Assembly: GCA_017859785.1 (NCBI GenBank)
Contig: JAFMMJ010000017.1
Coordinates: 1 to 34,061, forward strand
DNA from: Ilumatobacteraceae bacterium
Lineage (GTDB): Bacteria > Actinomycetota > Acidimicrobiia > Acidimicrobiales > Ilumatobacteraceae
DNA length: 34,061 nucleotides
Direction: 5' to 3'
Position numbers and translations under genes: made by a program. Below the pieces are notes generated by a model. It had not been told where the DNA came from. It made no database searches and saw nothing but the letters and a program-made list of their open reading frames with translations. Positions 23,332 through 33,074 of the stretch are shown piece by piece (the first letter of the stretch is position 1; each line of letters starts with the position of its first letter).

Positions 23332-23334
23332 CGT
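23329..23334 (+). promoter_or_regulatory. Leaderless -10 element overlapping the coaE stop
   Basis: TAGCGT, whose first three bases are the coaE TAG stop, is followed by 7 nt and GTG 23342. One hexamer therefore serves as stop codon and probable -10. Confidence 0.5.
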
Positions 23335-23341
23335 CGGGTTC

Positions 23342-23911
23342 GTGAGCGAGAGCATCTGGGTCTTCGGGTACGGCTCGCTGGTCAGTCCGACATCGCTCGG
23401 AGGGACACTCCGACGCGATCCGATTCGAGGGGTCGATTTCGTAGCTGCGGAGTGCGACGGGTGGGAACGACGCTGGAACTACGGCATGCCGGTCGCCGAG
23501 GGCGATCTCGTTGGGCCGGACGTCGATCGAGTCGACGTGGTGGTCGCTCTCGGGATCACCGAGGTTGATGGTGCCTGCATGAACGGGATCGTGACAATGG
23601 TGCACCCCGACGAACTGGTTCGCCTCGACGCGCGTGAACGCAACTACGACCGAGTCGACGTCACCGACGGGGTGCGGCTCCTCGAGGACGGTCCCGACAT
23701 CGGTCAGGTCGTTACCTACGTACCGCGTCAGGTCGCTCTCGACATCTATCTCGATGGTCGCGATCGAGGACGAGCCGGAATCGAGCGCCGCTACTGGAAT
23801 CTCGTCGACGGCGCGTTCGACGCCCTACTGCCCGGCGAAGGCGATCGCTATCGGGCGACCACCCCGCCACCGGATGTGCCAGTGGTCGACGCGAACCGCG
23901 CGGGCCGATGA
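23342..23911 (+). CDS. Gamma-glutamylcyclotransferase-like protein
   Basis: A 189-aa protein of the GGCT/AIG2-like fold. The signature FGYGSL (8-13) binds the gamma-glutamyl carboxylate, and the catalytic Glu is likely E99 in [13 protein letters not shown]. True members release 5-oxoproline from gamma-glutamyl dipeptides, but bacterial relatives often have unknown substrates. GTG 23342 places FGYGSL at the usual distance, and an in-frame ATG at 23258 lies within coaE. It overlaps uvrB by four bases (ATGA), so it sits upstream of and is coupled with a repair gene without an evident functional link. Confidence 0.85.
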   Translation: MSESIWVFGYGSLVSPTSLGGTLRRDPIRGVDFVAAECDGWERRWNYGMPVAEGDLVGPDVDRVDVVVALGITEVDGACMNGIVTMVHPDELVRLDARERNYDRVDVTDGVRLLEDGPDIGQVVTYVPRQVALDIYLDGRDRGRAGIERRYWNLVDGAFDALLPGEGDRYRATTPPPDVPVVDANRAGR

Positions 23912-25956
23912 GCGCGCCCCCGACCCCGGTCACCGAGGAACGGTTCCGGGTCGTCTCTGACTTCGAACCGGCCGGCGATCAGCCGAAGGCGATCGCCTCG
24001 CTCGCTGAGGGAATCGACGCTGGCGAGCGGTTCCAGACCCTTCTCGGTATCACCGGTTCGGGCAAGTCAGCGACGATCGCGTGGACGATCGAGCAGGTGC
24101 AGCGTCCGACGCTGATCTTGGCCCCCAATAAGAGCCTCGCGGCCCAGCTCGCCCAGGAGATGCGCGAATTCTTCCCGGAGAACCGGGTGGAGTACTTCGT
24201 CTCCTATTACGACTACTACCAGCCCGAGGCGTACATCCCGTCGAGTGACACGTTCATCGAGAAGGACGCCTCGATCAACGACGAGATCGACCGTCTGCGT
24301 CACTCGGCGACGGCAGCGTTGCTCACCCGACGGGACACCATCGTGGTTGCCTCGGTGTCGTGCATTTACGGCATGGGCTCACCGGAGGAGTACCGCGGTC
24401 AGCTCATCGATCTCAGCGTCGGCGTCGATTACGACATGCGGTCGATCCTCCGGCGTCTCGTCGACATGCAGTACGACCGGAACGACATGACCCTCGGCCG
24501 TGGCAAGTTCCGGGTTCGCGGCGACACCATCGAGGTGCATCCCTCGTATGAGGAGTCGGTGCTGCGCATTGAGCTCTTCGGCGACACCGTGGACCGTCTC
24601 ACTCGTATCGATCCGGTCACCGGCGAGACCCTCGAGGAGATGTCGCGCACTCACGTCTTCCCAGCCACCCATTACGTGGCCGGGGTGGAGCGGATGGCCC
24701 GAGCCATCCAGGGAATCGAAGCCGAGTTGCAAACCCGTCTGGCCGAGTTCGAGGCGGCCGGGAAACTCCTCGAGGCCCAACGCCTTCGAATGCGAACCCA
24801 ATACGACCTCGAGATGATGGCCGAGGTCGGCTACTGCAACGGGATCGAGAACTATTCGATGCACATCGACGGCCGCGCGCCTGACGAGCCTCCCTTCACC
24901 CTCCTCGATTATTTCCCCGACGACTACCTCCTCGTCATCGATGAGAGTCACGTGGCGGTGCCGCAGTTGCACGGCCAGTACGCCGGCGACCGAAGCCGAA
25001 AGGATGTACTCGTCGAGCACGGTTTCCGGCTGCCGAGCGCCCGCGACAATCGGCCACTCCGGTTCGAAGAGGTGCTCGAGCGTGTCAACCAGTGCGTCTT
25101 CCTGTCGGCGACGCCGAGCGATTACGAGATCAGGGTGTCCGATCGGGTCGTCGAGCAGATCGTGCGGCCGACGGGCCTCGTCGATCCGGAGGTGCTGGTC
25201 CGCCCGACGAAGGGGCAGATCGACGATCTGATGGCGATGGTGGAGGGTCGCGTGACCCGCGGCGATCGGGTGCTCGTCACCACGCTGACAAAGAAGATGG
25301 CAGAGGACCTGACCGAGTATCTCCTCGAGCAGGGGCTCAGGGTTCGCTATCTCCATTCGAATATCGACACCATTCAGCGGATCGAGATCCTGAGGGCGCT
25401 CCGCCTCGGCGAGTTCGATGTGCTGGTCGGCATCAACTTGCTGCGTGAGGGTCTCGACTTGCCGGAAGTGTCGTTGGTCTGCATCCTCGATGCCGACAAG
25501 GAGGGGTTCCTCCGCAGTGAGACCTCGCTCATCCAGATGATCGGTCGAGCGGCGAGAAACGTCGAGGGCGAAGTGGTGATGTACGCGGACCGCATCACCG
25601 ACTCGATGAAGCGCGCGATCGGGGAGACGCAGCGACGCCGTGCGCTCCAACTCGCCCACAACGAGAAGCACGGCATCGACCCGCAGACCATCCGCAAGGC
25701 GGTCGGTGACATCCTGTCGATGCTTCGACCTGAGTCCGCGACCGCTCCGGTACCTGGTAAGGACCGGCGCCGCCAGAAGGAGCGTGACCGGGTGCAGCGG
25801 GAGCTCGCTTCGCTTCCCGAAGGCGAGATCGCCCGCCTGATCCAGACGCTGGAGGCCGAGATGCACGAGGCAGCGGTGGATCTTCGGTTCGAGTACGCGG
25901 CCCGCCTGCGTGATGAGATCAACGAACTCCGTCGCGAACTGCGTGACGCCCGCTGA
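23908..25956 (+). CDS. uvrB: Excinuclease ABC subunit UvrB
   Basis: Damage-verification helicase of nucleotide excision repair, 682 aa. It has Walker A GITGSGKS (47-54), the beta-hairpin region around [22 protein letters not shown] (99-120), DESH in [11 protein letters not shown], helicase motifs [28 protein letters not shown] and QMIGRAARN, and a C-terminal UVR domain ([14 protein letters not shown]) that contacts UvrC. ATG 23908 overlaps the preceding stop. uvrA follows 26 bp downstream from its own promoter, and uvrC lies about 5 kb further on. Confidence 0.98.
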   Translation: MSAPPTPVTEERFRVVSDFEPAGDQPKAIASLAEGIDAGERFQTLLGITGSGKSATIAWTIEQVQRPTLILAPNKSLAAQLAQEMREFFPENRVEYFVSYYDYYQPEAYIPSSDTFIEKDASINDEIDRLRHSATAALLTRRDTIVVASVSCIYGMGSPEEYRGQLIDLSVGVDYDMRSILRRLVDMQYDRNDMTLGRGKFRVRGDTIEVHPSYEESVLRIELFGDTVDRLTRIDPVTGETLEEMSRTHVFPATHYVAGVERMARAIQGIEAELQTRLAEFEAAGKLLEAQRLRMRTQYDLEMMAEVGYCNGIENYSMHIDGRAPDEPPFTLLDYFPDDYLLVIDESHVAVPQLHGQYAGDRSRKDVLVEHGFRLPSARDNRPLRFEEVLERVNQCVFLSATPSDYEIRVSDRVVEQIVRPTGLVDPEVLVRPTKGQIDDLMAMVEGRVTRGDRVLVTTLTKKMAEDLTEYLLEQGLRVRYLHSNIDTIQRIEILRALRLGEFDVLVGINLLREGLDLPEVSLVCILDADKEGFLRSETSLIQMIGRAARNVEGEVVMYADRITDSMKRAIGETQRRRALQLAHNEKHGIDPQTIRKAVGDILSMLRPESATAPVPGKDRRRQKERDRVQRELASLPEGEIARLIQTLEAEMHEAAVDLRFEYAARLRDEINELRRELRDAR

Positions 25957-25968
25957 GCGACGCACCGT

Positions 25969-25974
25969 TAGCCT
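25969..25974 (+). promoter_or_regulatory. Leaderless -10 element of uvrA
   Basis: TAGCCT, 8 nt, then ATG 25983, with no Shine-Dalgarno. No SOS-box-like palindrome (GAAC-N4-GTTC type) is seen in the 26-bp gap. Confidence 0.6.
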
Positions 25975-25982
25975 CGCCGACG

Positions 25983-28982
25983 ATGGCCCCCCGAACCCCG
26001 ACGACCGAGAAGAAGTCGCCAGCGAAGCGGGAGGCCGCTAAGAAGCCGGCTGCGAAGAAGCCGGTCGCGAAGAAGCCAGCCGCGAAACCGGCTGTAGCGA
26101 AAGGGGTCGCGCCGAAGCGTCCACCGCGCTCGTCCGACGGTCCTCCAGTGATCTCGGTGCGCGGGGCGAGGGAGCACAACCTCCGGAACGTGAACGTCGA
26201 GATCCCACGTGATCAACTGGTGGTGCTCACCGGTCTCTCCGGTTCGGGAAAGTCGAGCCTCGCCTTCGACACCATCTACGCCGAGGGTCAGCGTCGCTAC
26301 GTCGAGTCGCTCTCGTCATACGCGCGGCAGTTCCTCGGGCAGATGGACAAGCCCGATGTCGATGTCATCGAGGGACTCTCCCCGGCGATCTCCATCGATC
26401 AGAAGTCGGCCAGCCGGAACCCTCGGTCGACGGTGGGGACGATCACCGAGGTCTACGACTACCTCCGCTTGCTGTACGCCCGTATCGGGGTGCAGCACTG
26501 CCCCGATGACGGCACCCGGCTACAGCGCCAGACCCCCCAGCAGATCGTCGACCGGGTGCTTGAACTGCCGGAGGGAACGCGGTTCCAGGTGCTCGCTCCG
26601 GTCGTCCGTGGACGCAAGGGCGAGTACGAGACACTGCTCGAGGATCTGTCCGGTCAGGGCTACGTGCGAGCGCGGGTCGACGGCGAGACGGTGCAGATCG
26701 ACGAGTTCCTCGCCCGCGAGGAGAAACTCGCCCGCTACGAGCAACACGACATCGAGGTCGTCGTCGACCGTCTCGTGCTCCGTGAGGGAATCGAGCGGCG
26801 ACTCACCGACTCCCTCGAGTCAGCCCTCACCCTCGCCGACGGCGTCGCGCAGATCGAACTGGTCGGTGCTGGAGACGGGGGTGAGGACGAGACGCTGACC
26901 TTCAGCCAGCACCTCGCCTGCCCGACCTGTGGGGCGAGCCATCCCGAGCCCGCCCCCCGAAACTTCTCGTTCAACTCGCCCTATGGCGCCTGTGAGACCT
27001 GCGACGGGCTCGGCACCACCTTCGAGGTCGATCCGGAACTCGTCGTCCCCGACACCGATCTGTCGGTGCATGACGGGGCGATCGCCCCGTGGCGGAGCGC
27101 GCACACGCAGTACTTCGTGAGAATGCTCGAGTCGGTTGCTGACGCTAACGAGATCGACCTGGATATCCCGTGGTCGAGCTTGCCGGCCAAGCAACAGCGA
27201 ATCCTCCTCCACGGCACCGGTGGCCAGTTGACCGTGCGCTATCGCAACCGTTACGGGCGTCAGCGTTCCTACAGCACCGAGTACGAGGGGGTGATCCCCT
27301 GGATCAAGCGACGCCATGAGCAGGCCGACAGCGACTGGACCCGCGAGCAGTTCGAGGGGTACATGCGCGAGGTGCCGTGCTCGGCGTGCGGAGGCGCGCG
27401 ACTCCGGCCGTTCACCCTCGCGGTCACGGTGAACGGGAAGAACATCTCCGAGGTGTGCGAGATGTCGATCCGTGACTCGGCAGAGTTTCTCGCCGGCCTC
27501 GAGCTTGGTGAGCGCGATCGAATGATCGCCGAGCGGGTGACCAAGGAGATCAACGCCCGCCTCGGCTTCCTCTTAGACGTCGGCCTCGACTACCTGACTT
27601 TGGCACGTTCCGCGGGCACCCTCGCCGGTGGCGAGGCCCAACGCATCCGGCTCGCGAGCCAGATCGGATCGGGGCTGGTCGGCACCCTGTATGTGCTCGA
27701 CGAGCCGTCGATCGGTCTTCACCAGCGCGACAACCGGCGGCTGATCGACACGCTCACCCGGCTCCGCGATCTCGGCAACACCGTGCTCGTGGTCGAGCAC
27801 GATGAGGAGACGATCCGAGAGAGCGACTGGATCGTCGATATCGGCCCCGGGGCGGGCGAGCACGGTGGCCAGGTCGTCTACTCCGGGCCCGTGGCAGGCC
27901 TCGACGCCGTGGCCGACTCGGTGACCGGCGACTATCTCTCGGGTCGACGCTCGATTCCGGTGCCGGGGGAGCGGCGCCCGCCCAAGGCCGAGCGACTCGT
28001 CGTGCGGGGTGCCCGCGAGCACAACCTCGACGATCTGACGGTCGAGATTCCGCTCGGGTGTTTCGTAGCGGTCACGGGAGTGTCGGGTTCAGGCAAGTCG
28101 ACGCTGGTCCGTGACATCTTGCTCCCGGTGCTGATGCAACGCATTTACAAGTCGAAGACTCCGGCCGGACGGCACAAGCGGATCGACGGCATTGAGCACC
28201 TCGACAAGGTGATCGACATGGACCAGTCGCCGATCGGGCGCACACCTCGCTCGAACCCGGCGACCTACACGGGTGTGTTCGACCACATCCGAAAGTTGTT
28301 TGCGACCACGAATGAGGCGAAAGTTCGCGGCTACCTGCCCGGCCGGTTCTCCTTCAACGTGAAGGGGGGGCGATGCGAGGCCTGCTCAGGCGACGGCACG
28401 ATCAAGATCGAGATGCACTTCCTGCCCGACGTGTACGTCCCGTGCGAGGTGTGCAAGGGAGCGCGCTACAACCGCGACACCCTCGACATCGAGTTCAAGG
28501 GACGCAATATCGCCGATGTCCTCGACATGCCGATCGCTGAGGCGGTCGAGTTCTTCGCCAACCAGCCGCCGATCGCCCGGCACCTCCAGACGTTGATGGA
28601 TGTCGGTCTCGGCTACGTGCGCCTCGGCCAGTCGGCGCCCACGCTGTCGGGCGGCGAGGCTCAGCGCGTGAAACTCGCCACGGAGTTGGCGAAGCGGTCG
28701 ACCGGTCACACGATCTATCTGCTCGATGAACCAACGACCGGCTTGCACTTCGAAGACGTCCGGAGGTTGCTGACCGTGCTCTCGAGATTGGTCGACCAGG
28801 GCAACACGGTGCTCGTCATCGAGCACAACCTCGACGTGATCAAGACAGCTGACTGGCTGATCGATCTCGGACCGGAGGGTGGAGTCGGCGGGGGGCGTTT
28901 GGTGGCTGAGGGAACACCGGAGTCGGTGGCTTCTGTCGGGGCCTCCCACACCGGTCGCTATCTGCGACAGTTGCTCGCGTGA
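25983..28982 (+). CDS. uvrA: Excinuclease ABC subunit UvrA with Lys/Ala/Pro-rich N-terminal tail
   Basis: ABC-type damage sensor of nucleotide excision repair, 999 aa. Conserved homology starts at about residue 56 ([20 protein letters not shown]). The first 53 residues are a basic low-complexity tail with tandem [10 protein letters not shown] units. Then come Walker A1 GLSGSGKSS (84-92), a zinc module CPTCG ... CETC, signature [28 protein letters not shown], Walker A2 GVSGSGKST, the second zinc module CEAC ... CEVC, signature [16 protein letters not shown] and [13 protein letters not shown] 25983 is supported by its TAGCCT box, so the tail is likely expressed. The GTG of the MFS gene overlaps its stop. 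Confidence 0.97.
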   Translation: MAPRTPTTEKKSPAKREAAKKPAAKKPVAKKPAAKPAVAKGVAPKRPPRSSDGPPVISVRGAREHNLRNVNVEIPRDQLVVLTGLSGSGKSSLAFDTIYAEGQRRYVESLSSYARQFLGQMDKPDVDVIEGLSPAISIDQKSASRNPRSTVGTITEVYDYLRLLYARIGVQHCPDDGTRLQRQTPQQIVDRVLELPEGTRFQVLAPVVRGRKGEYETLLEDLSGQGYVRARVDGETVQIDEFLAREEKLARYEQHDIEVVVDRLVLREGIERRLTDSLESALTLADGVAQIELVGAGDGGEDETLTFSQHLACPTCGASHPEPAPRNFSFNSPYGACETCDGLGTTFEVDPELVVPDTDLSVHDGAIAPWRSAHTQYFVRMLESVADANEIDLDIPWSSLPAKQQRILLHGTGGQLTVRYRNRYGRQRSYSTEYEGVIPWIKRRHEQADSDWTREQFEGYMREVPCSACGGARLRPFTLAVTVNGKNISEVCEMSIRDSAEFLAGLELGERDRMIAERVTKEINARLGFLLDVGLDYLTLARSAGTLAGGEAQRIRLASQIGSGLVGTLYVLDEPSIGLHQRDNRRLIDTLTRLRDLGNTVLVVEHDEETIRESDWIVDIGPGAGEHGGQVVYSGPVAGLDAVADSVTGDYLSGRRSIPVPGERRPPKAERLVVRGAREHNLDDLTVEIPLGCFVAVTGVSGSGKSTLVRDILLPVLMQRIYKSKTPAGRHKRIDGIEHLDKVIDMDQSPIGRTPRSNPATYTGVFDHIRKLFATTNEAKVRGYLPGRFSFNVKGGRCEACSGDGTIKIEMHFLPDVYVPCEVCKGARYNRDTLDIEFKGRNIADVLDMPIAEAVEFFANQPPIARHLQTLMDVGLGYVRLGQSAPTLSGGEAQRVKLATELAKRSTGHTIYLLDEPTTGLHFEDVRRLLTVLSRLVDQGNTVLVIEHNLDVIKTADWLIDLGPEGGVGGGRLVAEGTPESVASVGASHTGRYLRQLLA
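26040..26084 (+). repeat. Tandem 15-bp repeat encoding [10 protein letters not shown] in UvrA
   Basis: Three consecutive 15-bp units (26040-26054, 26055-26069, 26070-26084) encode [10 protein letters not shown] and KKPAA. A partial fourth (KPAVA) follows. The units differ by few bases, suggesting expansion by slippage of a histone-H1-like tail. Confidence 0.8.
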
Positions 28983-30247
28983 GCCCCAGCGACCTCTCGG
29001 TTATCCCCGATCGAGCGGCGGCGCAGCGCCGCACGCTTGGCGTCCTTCGACTCGCGGTGGTGCCGGGTCAGGCGGCGGTAGCGGGCACCGTCGCGGTGGT
29101 GTCGCTGCTCGCCAAGGACATGCTCGGTAGCGATCGTCTCGCTGGGCTCGGGTCGGCGGCGTTCACCCTCGGGGCCGCGGTGACAGCGATTCCGCTGGCC
29201 GCCTTCATGCGCCGCCGCGGTCGTCGCCCAGGTCTCGCTATCGCCTTCTCGATCGGGGCCGTCGGCGCCCTAGTCGCCGCCTCGGGCGGGCAAACCCGTT
29301 GGTTCTGGCTGTTCATCATCGGGATGTTCATGTTCGGTTCCGGGCAGGCGGCGACCTTGCAGACCCGATACGCCGCAGCCGATCTCGCCACACCGGAGGA
29401 GCGAGCCACCGCCATTGGTGCCGTGGTGTGGATCGGAACGCTCGGAGCGGTGTTCGGCCCGGTGTTCACGCCACTCGAGAAGCGATTCGGCATGGCGATC
29501 GGCCTCGATGAGTACGTCGGGCCGTATCTCTTCGCCGCCGCGTTGCTCATGGTCGGGGCCGCGGTCTACCTGACGCTGCTCCGACCCGATCCACTGGTGC
29601 TCTCCGGTGCGGTCGACCCGAACGCCGCTCGGGTGCGGCCGATCCAGCAGGCGCGTCGTTCCTTCGGGGTGATCCGCTCGTCCCGCGGGGCGATGCTCGG
29701 GCTGGTGGCGATGGCGGGCTCGCAGGCCGCGATGGTCGGTGTGATGACCATGACACCCCCGCATATGGACGATCACGGTCACGCCGATCTCTCGTCGATG
29801 GTGATCGCCCTGCACATCGTCGGCATGTTCGGACTCGCGCCGCTGGTGGGCCGCTTCGTCGACCGGGTCGGCACCGTCCGAGCGATCCAGATCGGCGCGG
29901 CGATGCTCGGGGTGAGCACGATCGTTGTGCAGATCGCCGGTTATGTGCCTGTGCTGGTGTTCGTGGGACTGTTCCTGCTCGGGCTCGGCTGGAATCTCGG
30001 ACTGATCGCGGGCACGACGCTCCTCACTGCCTCGGTCCCCGAGGAGTCGCGGGTGGAGGCGCAGGGCACTGGCGATCTGACGCTGAGCCTGTGTGGGGCG
30101 GCGGCCGCCTTCGGATCCGGGTTCGTGAAGCAGGCCTTCGAGTTCCACATTCTCGCCGACCTCGCGACGGTGCTCGCTGGCGGGATGCTGGTCTACGGCT
30201 GGTACACGGGCGCGCGTTTCAGCGCAGCAGTTTCGACAGCTCGTTGA
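28979..30247 (+). CDS. Major facilitator superfamily transporter
   Basis: An integral membrane protein of 422 aa with about 12 hydrophobic helices, including [34 protein letters not shown] and [17 protein letters not shown]. The MFS-A-type loop between helices 2 and 3 is [12 protein letters not shown], and a related loop in the second half reads [14 protein letters not shown] His/Asp-rich loop ([14 protein letters not shown]) lies between helices 7 and 8. The substrate is unknown, and efflux is common in this group. GTG 28979 overlaps the uvrA stop (GTGA). The 3' end overlaps the convergent rhomboid gene by 29 bp. Confidence 0.88.
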   Translation: MSPSDLSVIPDRAAAQRRTLGVLRLAVVPGQAAVAGTVAVVSLLAKDMLGSDRLAGLGSAAFTLGAAVTAIPLAAFMRRRGRRPGLAIAFSIGAVGALVAASGGQTRWFWLFIIGMFMFGSGQAATLQTRYAAADLATPEERATAIGAVVWIGTLGAVFGPVFTPLEKRFGMAIGLDEYVGPYLFAAALLMVGAAVYLTLLRPDPLVLSGAVDPNAARVRPIQQARRSFGVIRSSRGAMLGLVAMAGSQAAMVGVMTMTPPHMDDHGHADLSSMVIALHIVGMFGLAPLVGRFVDRVGTVRAIQIGAAMLGVSTIVVQIAGYVPVLVFVGLFLLGLGWNLGLIAGTTLLTASVPEESRVEAQGTGDLTLSLCGAAAAFGSGFVKQAFEFHILADLATVLAGGMLVYGWYTGARFSAAVSTAR

Positions 30248-31112
30248 GCCGCTTCTTCTCGTCGTTCGAGAGAGCGTCGAGACCTTGAGCGGAGATCTTG
30301 TCGAGAAGACCGTCGAGTTCGGCCTGCATGCTCTCGCGGGCGACCCCGTCAACTGAGGGAGGAGCCCACGGCCCCTTGACCACCTCGGTGCGGCCCGTGC
30401 GCCCAGTGCGGCGCGGGGCGGGGCGACGGGCGCGACCCGAGGAGCTTCGGGTCGGCTTGCGGTGACGGCTTGAGCGGGCGAAGCGCGGGATCATGTCGAG
30501 CCGTTCGGCGAAGCCCCATTGGCGGATGGTGACGAGGGCGATCCCGAGCGCCATCAGGAGCACGAGGAGCGTGCCCCACCAGCGGTTGCCGACGTAGCCG
30601 AGGATGTCGATGCCGATGAACACCGAGGCGATGATCCAGGCCGGGATGTTAAAGAAGAACGGGGCGTTCGGGTTCTCGGCGGCGAAGACGACGAGCATGA
30701 TGCTGCCGAGCAGATTGAGGCCCGCCTCCGGTGCCGTCGGCAGGTCGACGATGCTCACGAACAGCGTTGGGGCGATGACGATGGCAGCGATCAGCCGGGT
30801 GAACCGAATGCGGCCGATCATTTCCTCGACGATGTGGCCGAAGTACCAGAAGAAAAACATCGAGATCAGCACCCAGAAGCTCGGGACGCTGACGATCGGC
30901 CAGGTGACGAGACGCCAGACCTCGCCGGAGCGGACGAGGTCGGGGAAGAAGACGAGCCGGCTGGCCGAGCTCGGGCTCACCGCGTAGACGATGAGCATGA
31001 TCGCGCCGAGTCCGACGAGGAAGGCGGTGGTGGTCACGTCGACGTTGCCGACTCGGAACCACCCGTCGCGTCGCCGGGGTTCGGGAAGACCGAACTGGAA
31101 TCGTTGCGCCAC
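30219..31112 (-). CDS. Rhomboid-like membrane protein, probably protease-dead
   Basis: A 297-aa protein with about six membrane helices between residues 27 and 198. Rhomboid-family features are the L1-loop-like VWRLVTWPIV and the helix FWYFGHIVEEMIG. The serine-protease motif GxSG should occur near residues 131-140, but the sequence is GLNLLGSIML, and the helix-6 catalytic His is not evident, so proteolysis is unlikely. After the membrane part comes a basic, disordered stretch (about 213-245). A short helical C-terminal motif (LDGLLDKISAQGLDALSNDE) follows, which resembles tails on other bacterial rhomboids. GTG 31112 has TACCGT 6 nt upstream. The gene is antisense to its neighbours in the uvr cluster. 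Confidence 0.8.
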   Translation of the reverse strand: MAQRFQFGLPEPRRRDGWFRVGNVDVTTTAFLVGLGAIMLIVYAVSPSSASRLVFFPDLVRSGEVWRLVTWPIVSVPSFWVLISMFFFWYFGHIVEEMIGRIRFTRLIAAIVIAPTLFVSIVDLPTAPEAGLNLLGSIMLVVFAAENPNAPFFFNIPAWIIASVFIGIDILGYVGNRWWGTLLVLLMALGIALVTIRQWGFAERLDMIPRFARSSRHRKPTRSSSGRARRPAPRRTGRTGRTEVVKGPWAPPSVDGVARESMQAELDGLLDKISAQGLDALSNDEKKRLNELSKLLR

Positions 31113-31118
31113 ATCGAC

Positions 31119-31124
31119 ACGGTA
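31119..31124 (-). promoter_or_regulatory. Leaderless -10 element of the rhomboid-like gene
   Basis: TACCGT on minus, 6 nt (GTCGAT), then GTG 31112. Confidence 0.55.
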
Positions 31125-31186
31125 CCGGTCGGAGCGCTCCGCATGCCGACACGTTCCCCGGGACGGCGCCCTCAGTGGGGCGGACC

Positions 31187-31192
31187 TAGCCT
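31187..31192 (+). promoter_or_regulatory. Leaderless -10 element of uvrC
   Basis: TAGCCT, 6 nt (GACGAC), then ATG 31199. It is divergent from the rhomboid-like promoter, with about 60 bp between the two hexamers. Confidence 0.6.
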
Positions 31193-31198
31193 GACGAC

Positions 31199-33070
31199 AT
31201 GGTCGAACGCCCGCCAGTCGGCACCATCCCCGACGCTCCGGGCTCCTATCAGTTCATCGACCGGCACGGTCAGGTGATCTACGTCGGCAAGGCCTCGAGC
31301 TTGCGCTCGCGTCTCTCGAGTTATTTCCAGGCCCCGGATCGGCTTCATCCACGAACTCGTCAGATGGTGGAGACCGCCGAGAGGGTCGAGTGGACCATCG
31401 TCCGCAACGAGGTCGAGGCGCTGATGCTCGAGTACTCCCTCATCAAGCGGCATCACCCGCGCTTCAATGTGCGCCTCCGCGACGATAAGAGCTATCCGCT
31501 GCTCGCCGTGACCACCGATGAGGAGTGGCCGCGGGCGGTGGTGGTGCGCGGTCGCCGTCGTCGCGGGGTTCGATACTTCGGTCCCTACGCCCACGCGTAC
31601 GCGATCCGTGAGACCCTCGATCTCCTGCTTCGCTCGTTTCCGGTGCGCACCTGCTCGCCGGGCAAGTTCAGACAGCATGAGCGACTTGGTCGGCCCTGTC
31701 TGCTGTTCCACATCGAGAAGTGCGCCGGACCGTGCGTCGGTGAGGTATCGGCGGACGACTACTCCTCGATGGTCGACGGGCTCTGCCGTTTCCTTGGCGG
31801 GGATACCGAGGATGTGGTGAGGGCACTCGATACCGAGATGCGCGAGGCATCGGCCGAGCTCGAGTTCGAGCGGGCCGCGCGTCTGCGCGACCGCCTTGAT
31901 TCGGTCACCAAGGCGGTCGAGAAGCAGCAGATGGTCGCCGCTCGCGACGAGGACATCGACGTCTTCGGTATCGCTGATGACGAGCTTGAGGCATCGGTCC
32001 AGGTGTTCCACATCCGTCGCGGGCGAGTGGTGGGACGTAAGGGGTTCATCGTCGACAAGGTCGAGGATGTCGAGGGCGGAGCGCTGATCGACCGGGTGCT
32101 CGAGTCGTTTTACGCGGAGACACCTCCGAACGGGGTGCCACGCACAGTTCTGGTGCCCCGAGAGCCGTCGATCGGCCCGCTGATCGAGGAATGGCTGGCG
32201 CTGGAGCGAGGGAGTCGCGTCGAGGTTCGCGTTCCTCAGCGAGGTGACCGGCGGCGCTTGATGGAGACGGTGTTTGAGAACGCCCGCGAGGAGTTCGTCC
32301 GGCACCGCATGCGGCGGGCCAGCGATCACAACACGAGGTCGAGGGCGCTCACCGAGTTGCAGGATCAGCTCGGGTTGCCGGAGGCGCCGTTGCGCATCGA
32401 GTGCTACGACATGGCGCACCTTCAGGGCACCGACTACGTCGGGTCGATGGTCGTGCTCACCGACGGGCTGCCCGACAAGCGGCAGTACCGACGCTTCAAG
32501 GTGCACATCGACGGCAACGACGACTACGCGGCCATGGAAGAGGTGCTCACCCGGCGCCTTGCGGCCTATGTCGAGGAGCGCGACCAGCCGATCGACGAGC
32601 GAGGGGAGAAACCGGGGCGGTTCGCCTATCCGCCGCAGCTGCTCCTCGTGGACGGCGGTAAGGGCCAGTTGGCGGTCGCCGAGCGGGTGGTGGCGGCGCT
32701 CGGTCTCGAGGACGAGATCCCGGTGGCCGCTTTGGCGAAGCGGTTCGAGGAGGTCTACCTGCCCGGGCGATCCGAGCCGGTCGGGGTTCCTCGCGGCAGC
32801 GACGGATTGTTCATGTTGCAACGCATCCGCGATGAGGCACACCGTTTCGCGAACTCGTTCCACCGGGAGCGGCGATCGAAGTCGATGACGCGCTCATCCC
32901 TCGATGGCATCCCCGGGCTCGGCCCGGCCCGACGCGAGCGACTGGTGAAGGCGCTCGGCGGGGTGCGGGCGGTGAAGGCGGCGGACCTTGAGACGTTGCG
33001 CGGGTTGCCCTTCCTCCCCGACGCGGTTGCTGAGGCGGTGCACGCCCACTTCCACCCCGAGCCGGAGTGA
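31199..33070 (+). CDS. uvrC: Excinuclease ABC subunit UvrC
   Basis: Dual-incision nuclease of nucleotide excision repair, 623 aa. The N-terminal GIY-YIG domain is visible as GSYQFIDRHGQVIYVGKA (15-32), followed by SLRSRLSSYF, and makes the 3' cut. A central UVR motif (LEFERAARLRDRLD) binds UvrB. The RNase H-like domain (IECYDMAHLQGTDYVGSMVV, LLLVDGGKGQL) makes the 5' cut. Tandem helix-hairpin-helix motifs close the protein (IPGLGPARRERLVKALG). The length is normal and all active-site segments are present. It completes uvrABC within one 9-kb stretch. The gene converges on the LLM oxidoreductase with a 4-bp gap. Confidence 0.97.
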   Translation: MVERPPVGTIPDAPGSYQFIDRHGQVIYVGKASSLRSRLSSYFQAPDRLHPRTRQMVETAERVEWTIVRNEVEALMLEYSLIKRHHPRFNVRLRDDKSYPLLAVTTDEEWPRAVVVRGRRRRGVRYFGPYAHAYAIRETLDLLLRSFPVRTCSPGKFRQHERLGRPCLLFHIEKCAGPCVGEVSADDYSSMVDGLCRFLGGDTEDVVRALDTEMREASAELEFERAARLRDRLDSVTKAVEKQQMVAARDEDIDVFGIADDELEASVQVFHIRRGRVVGRKGFIVDKVEDVEGGALIDRVLESFYAETPPNGVPRTVLVPREPSIGPLIEEWLALERGSRVEVRVPQRGDRRRLMETVFENAREEFVRHRMRRASDHNTRSRALTELQDQLGLPEAPLRIECYDMAHLQGTDYVGSMVVLTDGLPDKRQYRRFKVHIDGNDDYAAMEEVLTRRLAAYVEERDQPIDERGEKPGRFAYPPQLLLVDGGKGQLAVAERVVAALGLEDEIPVAALAKRFEEVYLPGRSEPVGVPRGSDGLFMLQRIRDEAHRFANSFHRERRSKSMTRSSLDGIPGLGPARRERLVKALGGVRAVKAADLETLRGLPFLPDAVAEAVHAHFHPEPE

Positions 33071-33074
33071 GCCG

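Noticed and set aside
24046-24069. Walker A of UvrB reading GITGSGKS rather than GKT
   Set aside because: Ser and Thr are interchangeable in the P-loop, so no loss of function is implied.
24379-25965. A 528-codon open frame antisense to uvrB
   Set aside because: It is a shadow of uvrB with no recognisable protein features.
26496-26513. Incomplete CxxC (CPDDG) in UvrA, first suspected as a lost zinc site
   Set aside because: From memory, E. coli UvrA also lacks the second Cys at this place, and both true zinc modules are intact.
31172-32863. A 563-codon open frame antisense to uvrC
   Set aside because: It is an artefact of GC-rich third positions. UvrC on the plus strand has every expected motif.
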